A stretch of DNA of 59,792 nucleotides from Rhodospirillales bacterium. Lineage in GTDB: Bacteria > Pseudomonadota > Alphaproteobacteria > Rhodospirillales > JASLLZ01. A model generated the notes under the pieces. That model made no database searches and was not told where the DNA came from. It saw nothing but the letters and a program-made list of their open reading frames with translations. A program made the translations under genes and the position numbers. Positions 9,122 through 17,628 of the stretch are shown here, in pieces. The stretch spans positions 1 through 59,792 of the forward strand of contig JASLLZ010000010.1 of NCBI GenBank assembly GCA_030746775.1, read 5' to 3'. Numbering within the stretch: position 1 is the first letter of the stretch; each line of letters begins with the position of its first letter.

Positions 9122-9946
9122 TCAATCACCGGGCGCCGGGAAGACGCCGACGGTCCTGTCCATCACCCAATAGGAAACCAGCCCCAGCCATTCGTGGAGA
9201 CCCCCGGCGAGCCGCGAAAGACCGCCTCGAAGGTTGAAGGAAAGATCGAATTGTTCGTCGCCCTTGAAGTTGAAATCGACGGGATAGGGAATAATCTTCC
9301 AACCCACCTTGCGGAAGCAGCCGAAGGCGCGCGGCATGTGCCACGCGGTGGTGACCAAAATCCAGTTTTCGCCCGCTTGCGGGTTGGCCAAGGCGTGGGC
9401 GAACAGAGCACTTTCGTAGGTGTTGCGCGACTTGTTTTCAAGCATCACCCGCTCCGCGTCCAATCCTAAAATATGAAGAAATGGAGATAGTACGTCGGCT
9501 TCCTTAATTTTTTGATTGAACAAGCTTCCCGATCCACCGGCGAACATCAGCCTGGCCTCGGGATAGCGCCGGGCGAGGGCCGAAAACTCGGTCAACCGTT
9601 CGACGCTGCCGCCGATCGCCAGTTGGCCCCGCGCCTGGGTCACCCAGGGATTGACGACGCCGCCCAGGCTGATGATGCCATCGACCCTGGGCGGCAGGTC
9701 GCGGACCACCGGAAAGCGGTTCTCCAGGCTCAGCATCATCCAATTGCCAAGCGGGATGGTGGCCACCGCGACAGCACCAAGGGCGGCGGCCGAGATCAGC
9801 CAGCGCCCGGCGCGGCGCCACCGGCTCCACAACAAGACGGCGCCCAGGCATACCGCGACCAACAACACATTGCCGGGGTCGGCGAAGAACCAAAAGACCT
9901 TGGACAAGGTAAACGCCATGTCCTTGTCATAGACGCGCGCCGCCAT
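9122..9946 (-). CDS. DUF218 family membrane protein (YdcF/ElyC-like)
   Basis: The 274-residue protein has two N-terminal membrane segments (about residues 24-42 and 48-68) and a DUF218 domain with DGIISLGGVV, FAGGSG, SRNTYESALFAHAL and ILVTTAWHMPRAFGCF, the pattern of ElyC/SanA/YdcF proteins. ElyC acts in lipid-carrier and peptidoglycan precursor homeostasis in E. coli; transferring that role here is inference, but the three neighbouring cell-wall genes fit it. AAGG lies 8 nt before the ATG at 9946; a second ATG at 9919 is possible. The stop abuts the upstream-most possible start of the mltB-like gene. Confidence 0.85.
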   Translation of the reverse strand: MAARVYDKDMAFTLSKVFWFFADPGNVLLVAVCLGAVLLWSRWRRAGRWLISAAALGAVAVATIPLGNWMMLSLENRFPVVRDLPPRVDGIISLGGVVNPWVTQARGQLAIGGSVERLTEFSALARRYPEARLMFAGGSGSLFNQKIKEADVLSPFLHILGLDAERVMLENKSRNTYESALFAHALANPQAGENWILVTTAWHMPRAFGCFRKVGWKIIPYPVDFNFKGDEQFDLSFNLRGGLSRLAGGLHEWLGLVSYWVMDRTVGVFPAPGD

Positions 9947-10098
9947 CGCCGCAACCTTGAGGCATTGCCCCGGGCAGGCACCATGGACGACCGACGCGGG
10001 ACGGCGCTATGGTAAGGGTTCAGCCACATCGCGATACGGTGGGACACGCGCCCGCGGCGGGTATCGCGGCCACCGGCGGGAAAAACGGAGGTTAACCG

Positions 10099-10371
10099 AT
10101 GACCCGACATCTCGTCTCCGACGAAAACCCCACGGGCTACAAGCTCGAGGATATCCTCAAGGAAATCCGCAAGGACGCCATCACGCGCTGCACCAAGATC
10201 GTCGACGACCAGCGGACCGAGGCGCAGCGTGTCTTGGAGAACAACATGAAGATCCTCAATCTGCTTAGCAAGGCGATCAATCTGGCCGAAGACTCGACCC
10301 GCATCCTGGACAAATCCTTCGGTCCCAGCCAGTCGGCGGAAGGCGGCCCACACAGGATTGGCGAAACCTGA
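10099..10371 (+). CDS. small conserved-looking helical protein, unknown function
   Basis: A 90-residue protein with an excellent ribosome binding site (GGAGG, 7 nt before the ATG). It is predicted to be almost entirely helical, with amphipathic stretches (LEDILKEIRKDAITRC, LENNMKILNLLSKAINLAED), no signal peptide and one Cys (residue 31). Its form suggests a small structural or regulatory helix bundle; I do not know the family. It lies divergent to the DUF218 gene and upstream of the DMT transporter with a 210-bp gap in which I see no feature. Confidence 0.75.
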   Translation: MTRHLVSDENPTGYKLEDILKEIRKDAITRCTKIVDDQRTEAQRVLENNMKILNLLSKAINLAEDSTRILDKSFGPSQSAEGGPHRIGET

Positions 10372-10582
10372 ATCCTCACATGCCGCAACTGTCTCCCTAG
10401 GGTGACCGTGGTTTCCAGTCCCGCCTTGGCGCCCCGGCGCCCGGCATCGCCGCCCCCACCTTCATGAGGCGCCCATTCTTCAGCCTGGGAGCGATCCTTA
10501 ACGGCCCGCCCAGTACGCTCTTCGGTCTTCAACCCTTGCGCACCGACCGCGAAGCCCCATCCCAATCGCCGGACGGGGCACC

Positions 10583-11497
10583 GTGAAACGGCATCCGAGC
10601 ATTGTCGAAGCGTGGTTCGGCGGCCAACCGAGCACGCTTCGCGGCATGATCTTCATGCTGGTGGCTGGATTCTTCGGTACCGTCATGGCGGCGAGCGTGC
10701 GTAACCTGACGTCCGATCTGCATCCCTTCGAGATTGCCTTCTTCCGCGCCCTATTCGGCTGTGTCTTCCTGTCGCCCCTGGTCATTCGTCAGGGTTTGGG
10801 GTTGTTGAAGTCGCGCCGCATGGGGCTTCAGGCCTTGCGCGGCTGTCTGCAAGGCGCGGCGACGATGATTTTCTTCACCGCCCTCAGCCTGGCGCCCCTG
10901 GCCAAGGTCGCGGCGCTCAACTTCTCGGCGCCCCTGTTCGCCACCGTCCTTGCCATTGTCGTCCTGGGCGAGGCCGTTCGATTGCGCCGTATCACCGCCC
11001 TCGCCGTCGGCTTCGCCGGCACCATGGTTATCGTCAGGCCCGGTTTCGGCGGTCTGGACTTGGGTTCGATGTTGATCTTGATTAACGCCGCGACCCTGGC
11101 CACGACGACCATTTTGATCAAGATTCTGCTGCGATCGGACACCAGTCTGACGACGACCATCCACGGATTCTTGTTCACCTTGCCGATCACCGCCGTCGCG
11201 TCGCTGTTCGTTTGGCAGACGCCGTCGTGGCCGGATATGGCCTGGCTGGTGGCGATCGGCGTCTTCGGCGGACTCACCCACCTGTTCTTCGCCAAGGCTC
11301 TCGACGACGCCGAGGTCACCGCCGTCCTGCCGATGGGGTTCGCCAAACTGATCTGGGCGTCCGTCATCGGCTATCTGATCTTCGCCGAGACCCCCGACGC
11401 CTGGACCTGGGTCGGCGGCGCAATGATCTTTTCCGCCACCACCTACATCGCCTTTCGCGAAAGAAGCCTCAAGTCGTTGGCCGACGGACGCCCCTAA
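10583..11497 (+). CDS. DMT superfamily transporter (EamA domains)
   Basis: Inner-membrane permease of the drug/metabolite transporter superfamily, 304 residues with about ten hydrophobic segments arranged as two EamA repeats. The second half contains the family-like segment FAKALDDAEVTAVLPMGFAKLIWASVIGYLIFAETPD (shown in pieces: ALDDAEVTAVLPM, IGYLIFAETPD). The start is a GTG at 10583. Substrate cannot be read from sequence; its position before a catabolic cluster would fit import or export of a small metabolite, but the 70-bp gap leaves co-transcription open. Confidence 0.9.
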   Translation: MKRHPSIVEAWFGGQPSTLRGMIFMLVAGFFGTVMAASVRNLTSDLHPFEIAFFRALFGCVFLSPLVIRQGLGLLKSRRMGLQALRGCLQGAATMIFFTALSLAPLAKVAALNFSAPLFATVLAIVVLGEAVRLRRITALAVGFAGTMVIVRPGFGGLDLGSMLILINAATLATTTILIKILLRSDTSLTTTIHGFLFTLPITAVASLFVWQTPSWPDMAWLVAIGVFGGLTHLFFAKALDDAEVTAVLPMGFAKLIWASVIGYLIFAETPDAWTWVGGAMIFSATTYIAFRERSLKSLADGRP

Positions 11498-11569
11498 CAT
11501 TGATTCCGACGGGCGGCGCTGGCTTTTTCTCGGCGGCAACTTTAAAACAGTGAATTGGGAGACTGAAAC

Positions 11570-12931
11570 ATGGAAGAAATCGTCGGCTTGGCGCCGTCCG
11601 GGTCCCTGGGCAGCGGCTACAATATAGAGGCCTTCAACCGGGCCCTGGGCGCGAACCCCGACTTCATCGGTCAGGACGCGGGATCGACCGACATGGGCCC
11701 CACCCACCTGGGCGACGGCGTTCTTTTCTTTCCTGAATCCAGTTACCGCCACGATCTCTCTTTGATGCTGAACGCGGCACGGGAAAGGGAAATCCCGCTC
11801 CTCGTCGGATCGTGCATCACGGCCGGCACGCGGGGCCAGCTCGATCTCGCGGTGGCCATGATCAAGGACCTGGCCAAGAAGGGCGGTCATTCCTTCAAGA
11901 TGGCGGTCATCGACGCCGAGCTTGACAAGGATTATTTGAAAAAACGCCTTGCCCAAGGCGCCTTCCAAAGCCTCGGTCCCGAGGGCGAGCTGACGCCCGA
12001 CGACATCGACCGCTCGAGCCACATCGTCGCCCAGATGGGGGTGGAACCCTTTGTCGGCGCGCTTGAGGCGGGCGCCGACGTGGTCATCGCCGGGCGGGCC
12101 TGCGACGACGTCATCTTCGCCGCCCTGCCGGTCATGAAGGGCTTCGACAAGGGCCTTTCGCTGCACATGGGAAAAATCTTGGAATGCGCCGGCCTGTCGG
12201 CCAGTCCCGTCGACCTGCAAGAGCCGTTGATCGGGCGCATCCGCGACGATCACTTCGTCGTCGAGCCGGGCGAGGCCGACCTTCGCTGCACCACGGTCTC
12301 GGTCGCCTCCCATTCGCTTTACGAACGCACCGATCCGTGCATCCAGCCGGGGCCCGGCGGCGTCAACGACCTCTCCGAAACCGTCTTCGAGCAACTTGAC
12401 GAACGCTCGGTCAAGGTGTCGGGAAGTCGCTTCGTCCCCGACAGCGTCTATAAGGTGAAGTTGGAAGGGGCGGAAATCATCGGCTATCGCGCCATCGTCA
12501 TGACCGGCGTTCGCGACGCCATCATGATCAGTCAGATCGACGACATCCTGGAAGAAGCCCACGACCGCGTCCGCCAGCGGTTCGAGACCGCCGAGGAAGG
12601 CGACTACCACCTGGACTTCCACGTCTACGGCAAGAACGCGGTCATGCGGTCGCTGGAACCGGAAACAGATCACGTGCCGCTGGAAATCGGTCTCCTCATC
12701 GACGTCGTGGCCAAAACCCAGGACATGGCCAACGCCGTCGCCATGCACGCGCGCGGCACCCTGGGCCATACCAGTTATCCCGGCATCATCACCACGGCGG
12801 GCAACCTGGCATTTCCATTTTCGCCCTTCAACGTGCCGGTCGGACCGGCGTGTCGCTTTTCGGTCTATCACCTGATGGCAATTGACGATCCGTGCGAATG
12901 TTTCCCGATGGAAATGATAACGGTCGGATAA
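11570..12931 (+). CDS. AtuA family protein (DUF1446)
   Basis: A 453-residue protein of the acyclic-terpene-utilisation AtuA family. Seen motifs are the N-terminal glycine-rich region GSLGSGYNIEAF, QDAGSTDMGPTHLGDG, SCITAGTRGQLDLAVAMIKD, VVIAGRACDDVIFAALP and the GTLGHTSYPGIITTAGNLAF segment near the C-terminus. The biochemical activity of the family is not established. GGGAG lies about 10 nt before the ATG. It is followed 12 bp later by a DUF4387 gene and then an MmgE/PrpD gene, so it is the first gene of a three-gene catabolic operon. The true substrate need not be a terpene. Confidence 0.88.
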   Translation: MEEIVGLAPSGSLGSGYNIEAFNRALGANPDFIGQDAGSTDMGPTHLGDGVLFFPESSYRHDLSLMLNAAREREIPLLVGSCITAGTRGQLDLAVAMIKDLAKKGGHSFKMAVIDAELDKDYLKKRLAQGAFQSLGPEGELTPDDIDRSSHIVAQMGVEPFVGALEAGADVVIAGRACDDVIFAALPVMKGFDKGLSLHMGKILECAGLSASPVDLQEPLIGRIRDDHFVVEPGEADLRCTTVSVASHSLYERTDPCIQPGPGGVNDLSETVFEQLDERSVKVSGSRFVPDSVYKVKLEGAEIIGYRAIVMTGVRDAIMISQIDDILEEAHDRVRQRFETAEEGDYHLDFHVYGKNAVMRSLEPETDHVPLEIGLLIDVVAKTQDMANAVAMHARGTLGHTSYPGIITTAGNLAFPFSPFNVPVGPACRFSVYHLMAIDDPCECFPMEMITVG

Positions 12932-12943
12932 AGACCAAGGAGC

Positions 12944-13282
12944 ATGACGGTGGGCAAGCGATTGGCGAAGATTACCGAGCTGGCCAAGGTCATCCGCAGC
13001 AAGAACGCGGGACCCTTCGAGCTAACCTTCGACATCATGTTCGACGACGCGGGCATTTTCGAAAAGGTCAAGAACAGCGGTGTGATCACGTCCAAATTGA
13101 TCGCCCGGCTTTACAACATCTCCCACAACGAGGTTCTGGTCTGCCGGCCCTACGACCCGGCCCAGGCCTTCAAGATCACCATCCGCCGGCCCATCGGATC
13201 GGGTGACCTGATGGAATCCGACGTCTATGGCTGCCAGCAGCACGTGCCCCTGACATCCATTGAGATCCCTTGGCAGGAATGA
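12944..13282 (+). CDS. DUF4387 family protein
   Basis: A 112-residue protein matching the DUF4387 pattern: LAKVIRSKNAGPFELTFDIM, FDDAGIFEKVKNSGVIT, LIARLYNISHNEV, and the C-terminal IRRPIGSGDLMESDVYGCQQ. AAGGAG precedes the ATG. Genes of this family commonly sit beside AtuA/DUF1446 genes, as here, and the pair may form one enzyme; no activity is known. Its stop overlaps the next start (ATGA). Confidence 0.88.
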   Translation: MTVGKRLAKITELAKVIRSKNAGPFELTFDIMFDDAGIFEKVKNSGVITSKLIARLYNISHNEVLVCRPYDPAQAFKITIRRPIGSGDLMESDVYGCQQHVPLTSIEIPWQE

Positions 13283-14652
13283 ATCGAGAGCCCGCTACCC
13301 GCGCCCTGGCCGGGTTCCTGGCCGGTCTTTCCTTCGATGCATTGCCGGCCCCGGTGATCGAGGCCGCCAAGACCTTCACCCTCGACCTCCTTGGCTGCGC
13401 GCTTGGCGCCGCCCGCACGGCCGAGGCCCGCATCGCCGTCGAACACGTCCGTGAGATGGGCGGCAAGGAGGAATGCTCGGTTGCCGGTTTCCAAGACCGA
13501 ACGTCTTGCCAGCAAGCCGCCTTCGCCAATGCCCTCATGGCCCATGTGCTTGAGCTCGACGATACCCACCGCGAATCCGTCACCCACGTCGGGGCCGAGG
13601 TCATTCCCGCGGCGCTGGCCATGGCGGAGCGCCAGGGCGCCGACGGGCGGACGTTGTTGACCGCCATTGTGGTCGGCTATGAGGCGGCATTGCGCATCGC
13701 CAGCGCCGTGCAGCCGTCCCACTGGCGCATGGGGTTCCTCAGCCTCGGCACCTGCGGCACCATGGGCGCCGCGGCGGCCGCCGCCAAGGGCCTGAAGCTC
13801 GATGCCAACGGGCTGGCCAATGCCCTGGGACTAGCCGGCGTGCAAGCGGCGGGCCTCAACTCGGCGATTTACAATCAAGGCGACATGGGAAAGCGGCTGA
13901 TCGCCGGCCACGCGGCGGGCGCCGGCATCACCGCCGCCCTCCTCGCCGCCAAGGGGTTCACGGGAACCACCGACATTATCGAGGGCAAGTTCGGTTTCTG
14001 CGACGCCTTCTCTACCGATTGTCAACTGGGCGCCGTCACCGACGGTTTGGGCGAGACCTTTTTGATTACGCGAACCAGCCTCAAGCCGTACTCATGCTGC
14101 CGTTTCTATCATGCCCCCATCGACGGCCTGTTCGACATCATGGCCAGCGAAGGCCTGGCGGCGCGCGACATCGCGGCCATCGCGGTTCGCACCTACGACA
14201 TCGCGGTTTCCAACCGGCGGCCCCACCGGGCGGTGCCGGAAACCGTCTTCGACGCCAAAATGAGCATGCCGTTCTGCCTCGCCGTCGCCGCCGTCGAGGG
14301 CGGCCTCGGCGAAACCGACATTAGCGAAGAAAGCCTCGGCAATACGGCGCTGCACGACTTGGCGGCCCGGGTGCGCCTGGAGGCCGACCCGGCCATGAGC
14401 GCCGCCTTTCCCGCCCAATGGCCGGCCGATATCCGCGTCGAGACGACCGACGGCCGCGCCTTCGAACGCCACGTGGCGCATCCCAAGGGCGAGCCCGAGG
14501 CGCCGATGAGCCCGGCCGAGATTGAGGCCAAGTTCTTAAGCCTGGCCACCGAAGCCATGCCCGAGGCCCGGGCGCGGGCCGTCATCGAGATGGTGGCCGA
14601 CCTCGACAAAGTGGCGGGGCTGGGGCCGCTCTGCGAACTCCTGCGCGGTTAA
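13279..14652 (+). CDS. MmgE/PrpD family protein
   Basis: A 457-residue member of the 2-methylcitrate dehydratase-like MmgE/PrpD family, which also contains iminodisuccinate epimerase and cis-aconitate decarboxylase. Family segments include FTLDLLGCALGAART, FANALMAHVLELDDTHRESV (the His/Asp region), GYEAALRIASAVQPSHWRMGF and TSLKPYSCCRFYHAPIDGL. The ATG at 13279 was preferred to the TTG at 13270 because it makes an ATGA overlap with the DUF4387 stop. It closes the AtuA-DUF4387-PrpD operon and probably hydrates, dehydrates or epimerises a carboxylic acid; the substrate is unknown. Confidence 0.9.
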   Translation: MNREPATRALAGFLAGLSFDALPAPVIEAAKTFTLDLLGCALGAARTAEARIAVEHVREMGGKEECSVAGFQDRTSCQQAAFANALMAHVLELDDTHRESVTHVGAEVIPAALAMAERQGADGRTLLTAIVVGYEAALRIASAVQPSHWRMGFLSLGTCGTMGAAAAAAKGLKLDANGLANALGLAGVQAAGLNSAIYNQGDMGKRLIAGHAAGAGITAALLAAKGFTGTTDIIEGKFGFCDAFSTDCQLGAVTDGLGETFLITRTSLKPYSCCRFYHAPIDGLFDIMASEGLAARDIAAIAVRTYDIAVSNRRPHRAVPETVFDAKMSMPFCLAVAAVEGGLGETDISEESLGNTALHDLAARVRLEADPAMSAAFPAQWPADIRVETTDGRAFERHVAHPKGEPEAPMSPAEIEAKFLSLATEAMPEARARAVIEMVADLDKVAGLGPLCELLRG

Positions 14653-14688
14653 CCAATAACAACGCATCAAGACGACGATACGTCCGGG

Positions 14689-14796
14689 CATCCTTCGACA
14701 GGCGGGCTTCGCCCACTGCTCAGGATGAGGAACTTATTGAAAAACAAGCATAGTCCTCATGCTGAGCAGGCGCTGAAAGCGCCGTGTCGAAGCATC
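14689..14796. repeat. REP-like double palindrome between convergent genes
   Basis: Two arms of about 43 bp (14689-14731 and 14754-14796) are imperfect reverse complements of each other, and each contains its own hairpin (GGCGGGCTTCGCCC; GGCGCTGAAAGCGCC). Both share the GCTCAGGATGAGGA/TCCTCATGCTGAGC ends typical of repetitive extragenic palindromes of alphaproteobacteria. It lies in the 196-bp gap between the convergent PrpD and tautomerase genes and could act as a bidirectional terminator. No second copy was noticed in the window. Confidence 0.8.
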
Positions 14797-14848
14797 GGCA
14801 ACCAGACAAATTCAATGACCGCTGGTATCTTGCCGGCCGCCCCCTGCC

Positions 14849-15046
14849 CTACTTCGCCTTGCGCTTGTCGGCGATAGTCTGGCCGCCGCTCATCCAGTGG
14901 TTGGCGTTGAAGTCCTGGAAGACGATGGAGCAGGTTTCCGCCGGCGCGTTGGCATAGGTGCCCAGGGCCTCGGTGATGGCCAAGCCGATCTTGCGTTTGG
15001 TCTCGTCGTCGCGGCCTTCGATCAGTTGAACGTGGACATAGGGCAT
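14849..15046 (-). CDS. 4-oxalocrotonate tautomerase-like protein
   Basis: A 65-residue tautomerase-superfamily protein. AAAGGAG lies 6 nt before the ATG at 15046, and the mature protein would begin with the catalytic Pro1 (MPYVHVQLIEGRDDETKRK). The beta-alpha-beta pattern and the segment PAETCSIVFQDFNANHWMSG fit the family, which catalyses keto-enol tautomerisation of 2-oxo acids or related reactions, usually as hexamers. Its place beside catabolic operons suggests a role in degradation, but it is convergent to one and has its own signals. Substrate unknown. Confidence 0.88.
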   Translation of the reverse strand: MPYVHVQLIEGRDDETKRKIGLAITEALGTYANAPAETCSIVFQDFNANHWMSGGQTIADKRKAK

Positions 15047-15107
15047 GGGGGTCTCCTTTGCGTTTCGATTAGGTGAGGGAAGATTTGGTCGGAAATGTGG
15101 AACGCCG

Positions 15108-15716
15108 TCACTTTTTGGGGCGTATCTTTGCCCGGTTGGTGTCCGATTGGACGCCTTCAATTCCCTTTACGATTTTGACGGCCTTGTCATTTTCAGCCTT
15201 GCTCAGGGCGCGGCCGAAAAGGAACACGCGGCCGCCGACGGCGCGCCAGCGGAAATTGGTCACGTTGACGTCCGTGCCATCGAGAAGCAGCGCGTTGATC
15301 TTGGTCTCGATGACCGAGTCATCGACGAAATTCTCGACCACGCCCTTTTCCTTATCGACCGCCTTTATGACGATGATCTCGTTATAGACCTTCTTGACGT
15401 CTTCGACGGCCTTCGCCAATGCCCCGGCCTCGGACTTCTGCTTTGCCGTCTCCACCGAACCGGTCAGCATGACGTCTTGTTCGTAGACATCGGCGTTTAT
15501 GGAGACCACGTCGGAGCCCATCTTGTCGATCACATCGGCGGTGATCTTGGCCTTGATTTTCAGGTCCTTGGCGATGTCGCCGGAACTCCGGTCCTCGGCC
15601 GCCGCTTCGATGGCGCCCTTGATCGCCGAAAGGGGGTTGAGATCAATGGCGAAGGCGGTTGGGACGGCCAAAACCATCATCACCCAGACCGCTAAAAGAG
15701 TTCGAGCAATCAGCAC
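15108..15716 (-). CDS. periplasmic BON-domain protein
   Basis: A 202-residue exported protein with a signal peptide (MLIARTLLAVWVMMVLAVPT, cleavage after AFA). Two BON domains follow: about residues 45-120 (KIKAKITADVIDKMGSD ... LTGSVETAKQKSEA) and 125-200 (VIETKINALLLDGTDVNVTN ... VFLFGRALSKAENDKA). BON domains bind phospholipid and are found in OsmY/DolP-like envelope proteins. The GTG at 15716 follows GAGGAG at a spacing of 9. It may help outer-membrane integrity; the exact role is unknown. Confidence 0.88.
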   Translation of the reverse strand: MLIARTLLAVWVMMVLAVPTAFAIDLNPLSAIKGAIEAAAEDRSSGDIAKDLKIKAKITADVIDKMGSDVVSINADVYEQDVMLTGSVETAKQKSEAGALAKAVEDVKKVYNEIIVIKAVDKEKGVVENFVDDSVIETKINALLLDGTDVNVTNFRWRAVGGRVFLFGRALSKAENDKAVKIVKGIEGVQSDTNRAKIRPKK

Positions 15717-15796
15717 GGCAAGGTTCTCCTCGTCATTTCCCGGATAACCACCAAATTCGCGGAAAACTTATCACAGGGCCGTCCGCGATGTCAGGA

Positions 15797-17431
15797 TCAA
15801 AGGCGCCTCGGAAACCGGAAAACGTTGGCCGGCGCTTCCTCCCACGGGCGCGGGCCGCGCAGCCGCCGGCCCATGGCGAGCGCGTGGGGCGCCGCCGCGT
15901 AGAGCCGCGCCCGCTGCCCGTCGTCGAGGGTGAGGCCGGCGCGGGCAACGCGCGCCTCGACGATATCGGTCGTCTCGGCGTCCAGATCGGGCGCCGTCGT
16001 CGGCGCCTCGGCCGGCGTCACCGGGACCTGGGACGCGCCTTTTGTCAGATTGGGGCGGCGCTGACGCCAGTCGGTGGCGCGCTCATAGGCATCGCCGATA
16101 CGCAGCACGGTGGCCTCGTCGAAAGGCCGCCCGACGATCTGCAGGCTGAGCGGCAGGCCGGCGGCGCTGTATCCGTTGCACAGCACAAGGGCCGGGCCGC
16201 CGGTGACGTTGAAGGGTGTCGTCACGTTGGGCTTCTCCCACGATTCCCCCATCTTGTGGGCGTCGAGTCGCGTCGCCGGCGCGGCGGCGCCGACCGTCAC
16301 CAGGGCGTCGTACTTGTCGTAGACTTGTCGCATTTCGGAAAGGATGCGCCGCTGCTGGCGTTGGGCCTGGATGTAATCAACGGCGCGGAACAGGCAGGCG
16401 GGAAAGGCGCGGGATAGAAAATCGGCGCCGAAATCGCCGGGGCGGGTACGCAATTCCTTCTCGTGGGTGGCATAGAGTTCGGTTTCGGCAATGACGATCT
16501 TGACGTCGTAGTAGTCCTGGGGCGGGCGGACCCGAGTCTCCTCGACGATGGCGCCCAGTCCCGAGAGCACGTCGAGGGAGGCCTCCATTGCCGCCGCCGT
16601 CTCCGCATCGGCATTATCGGCCCAAAAGTGGCGCAGCACGCCGAGGCGTAGACCCCGGATGTCGCCGCTCAGCGCGGCACGGTAGTCGGGCACGGGACGC
16701 CGGGCGCTCGATGCGTCGCGGGGGTCATGGCCGGCGATGGCCTGCAACAAAATGGCGCAATCCTCGACCGTCCATGCCATGGGGCCACAGGTGTCGAAGG
16801 TGAACGAGTTGGGCACCACCCCGTATCGGCTGACCAGGCCGTTGGTCGTCTTCAGCCCGGCGATGCCGCAAAGCGCCGCCGGGATGCGCACCGAACCGCC
16901 GGTATCCGAACCCAACGATCCCACCACCAGCCCCGCCGCCACCGCCGCCCCCGAACCGCTCGACGAGCCGCCGGTGAAATGCTCCGGGTTCCAGGGATTA
17001 CGGGCCGGCGGCCAGGGCAGGTCGAAGGACGGCCCGCCGTGGGCGAATTCGTGGGTTGTCAGCTTACCCATCAGGACGCTGCCGGCGGTATCCAGCATCT
17101 TTGTCGTGGTGGCGTCCCAATCGGGGACGTGGTCGATAAGGATTCTTGACTGGGCCGCGGTCAGGACACCGGCGGTGTTGTATATATCCTTGAGCCCAAG
17201 GGGCACGCCGTGCAGCGGTCCCCGGTAGGTTCCCGCGGCAATCTCGTCTTGCGCCGCCCGCGCCTTCTCGATCGCCTGATCAGCCATCAGGGTTACGAAG
17301 GAATCGAGCTGGCCCTCCAGGCCCTCGATCAGGGCGAGCTTGGCTTCGGCCAACTCGACCGGCGAAAGCTGCTTGGCCTCGATCAGGCGCGCCGCCTCGG
17401 CGATGGTGATGTGTTCAAGCTCGGCTGTCAT
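15797..17431 (-). CDS. amidase-signature enzyme with fused C-terminal AtzG-like domain
   Basis: Amidase-signature hydrolase, 544 residues. The triad is intact: Lys in LGLKDIY, cis-Ser as the first Ser of GGSSSGSG, and nucleophile Ser in GSDTGGSVRIP, 24 residues later. The last 65 residues extend beyond the usual end of the family and resemble the 66-residue product of the gene directly upstream: both read DI..V..AG..L...Q...L..A.PHA..M...L...RP and end in ANVFxFP. So this is an amidase carrying its own AtzG/GatC-like tail. The ATG at 17431 overlaps the upstream stop (ATGA). It is the last gene of the racemase-amidase operon. Substrate unknown. Confidence 0.93.
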   Translation of the reverse strand: MTAELEHITIAEAARLIEAKQLSPVELAEAKLALIEGLEGQLDSFVTLMADQAIEKARAAQDEIAAGTYRGPLHGVPLGLKDIYNTAGVLTAAQSRILIDHVPDWDATTTKMLDTAGSVLMGKLTTHEFAHGGPSFDLPWPPARNPWNPEHFTGGSSSGSGAAVAAGLVVGSLGSDTGGSVRIPAALCGIAGLKTTNGLVSRYGVVPNSFTFDTCGPMAWTVEDCAILLQAIAGHDPRDASSARRPVPDYRAALSGDIRGLRLGVLRHFWADNADAETAAAMEASLDVLSGLGAIVEETRVRPPQDYYDVKIVIAETELYATHEKELRTRPGDFGADFLSRAFPACLFRAVDYIQAQRQQRRILSEMRQVYDKYDALVTVGAAAPATRLDAHKMGESWEKPNVTTPFNVTGGPALVLCNGYSAAGLPLSLQIVGRPFDEATVLRIGDAYERATDWRQRRPNLTKGASQVPVTPAEAPTTAPDLDAETTDIVEARVARAGLTLDDGQRARLYAAAPHALAMGRRLRGPRPWEEAPANVFRFPRRL

Positions 17432-17628
17432 CGCTCGGCGTCCTCGGGCGGGAACTCGAAAACATTGGCCAGTTCGTCCCAGCGTGGCCGGTCGCGGGGC
17501 AGGCTCTCGATCATGTGCTCGGCATGGGGATAGGCTTCGCAAAGCTGGTCGAACTGCGCCTCCGATAGCTCCATCCCCGCCCATTTGACCAGGGCGGCGA
17601 TGTCTGAGCGCGACACCTTGTCATCCAT
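17428..17628 (-). CDS. AtzG/GatC-like small amidase partner
   Basis: A 66-residue protein (MDDKVSRSDIAALVKWAGME...) with the GatC-like pattern of two short helices followed by a Pro-containing extended tail (LPRDRPRWDELANVFEFP). Small subunits of this kind (GatC of GatCAB; AtzG with the amidase AtzE, related to DUF4089) wrap around and support amidase-signature enzymes. It overlaps amidase 2 by eight bases upstream and amidase 1 by four bases downstream, so stoichiometric production with them is likely. Its partner is unproven; the paralogous tail on amidase 1 makes amidase 2 or 3 the likelier partner. Confidence 0.78.
   Translation of the reverse strand: MDDKVSRSDIAALVKWAGMELSEAQFDQLCEAYPHAEHMIESLPRDRPRWDELANVFEFPPEDAER

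Noticed and set aside
10751-12871. Minus-strand open frame of about 706 codons
   Set aside because: It runs antisense through the DMT transporter and AtuA genes, has low-complexity Asp/Gly/His-rich content and no recognisable domain.
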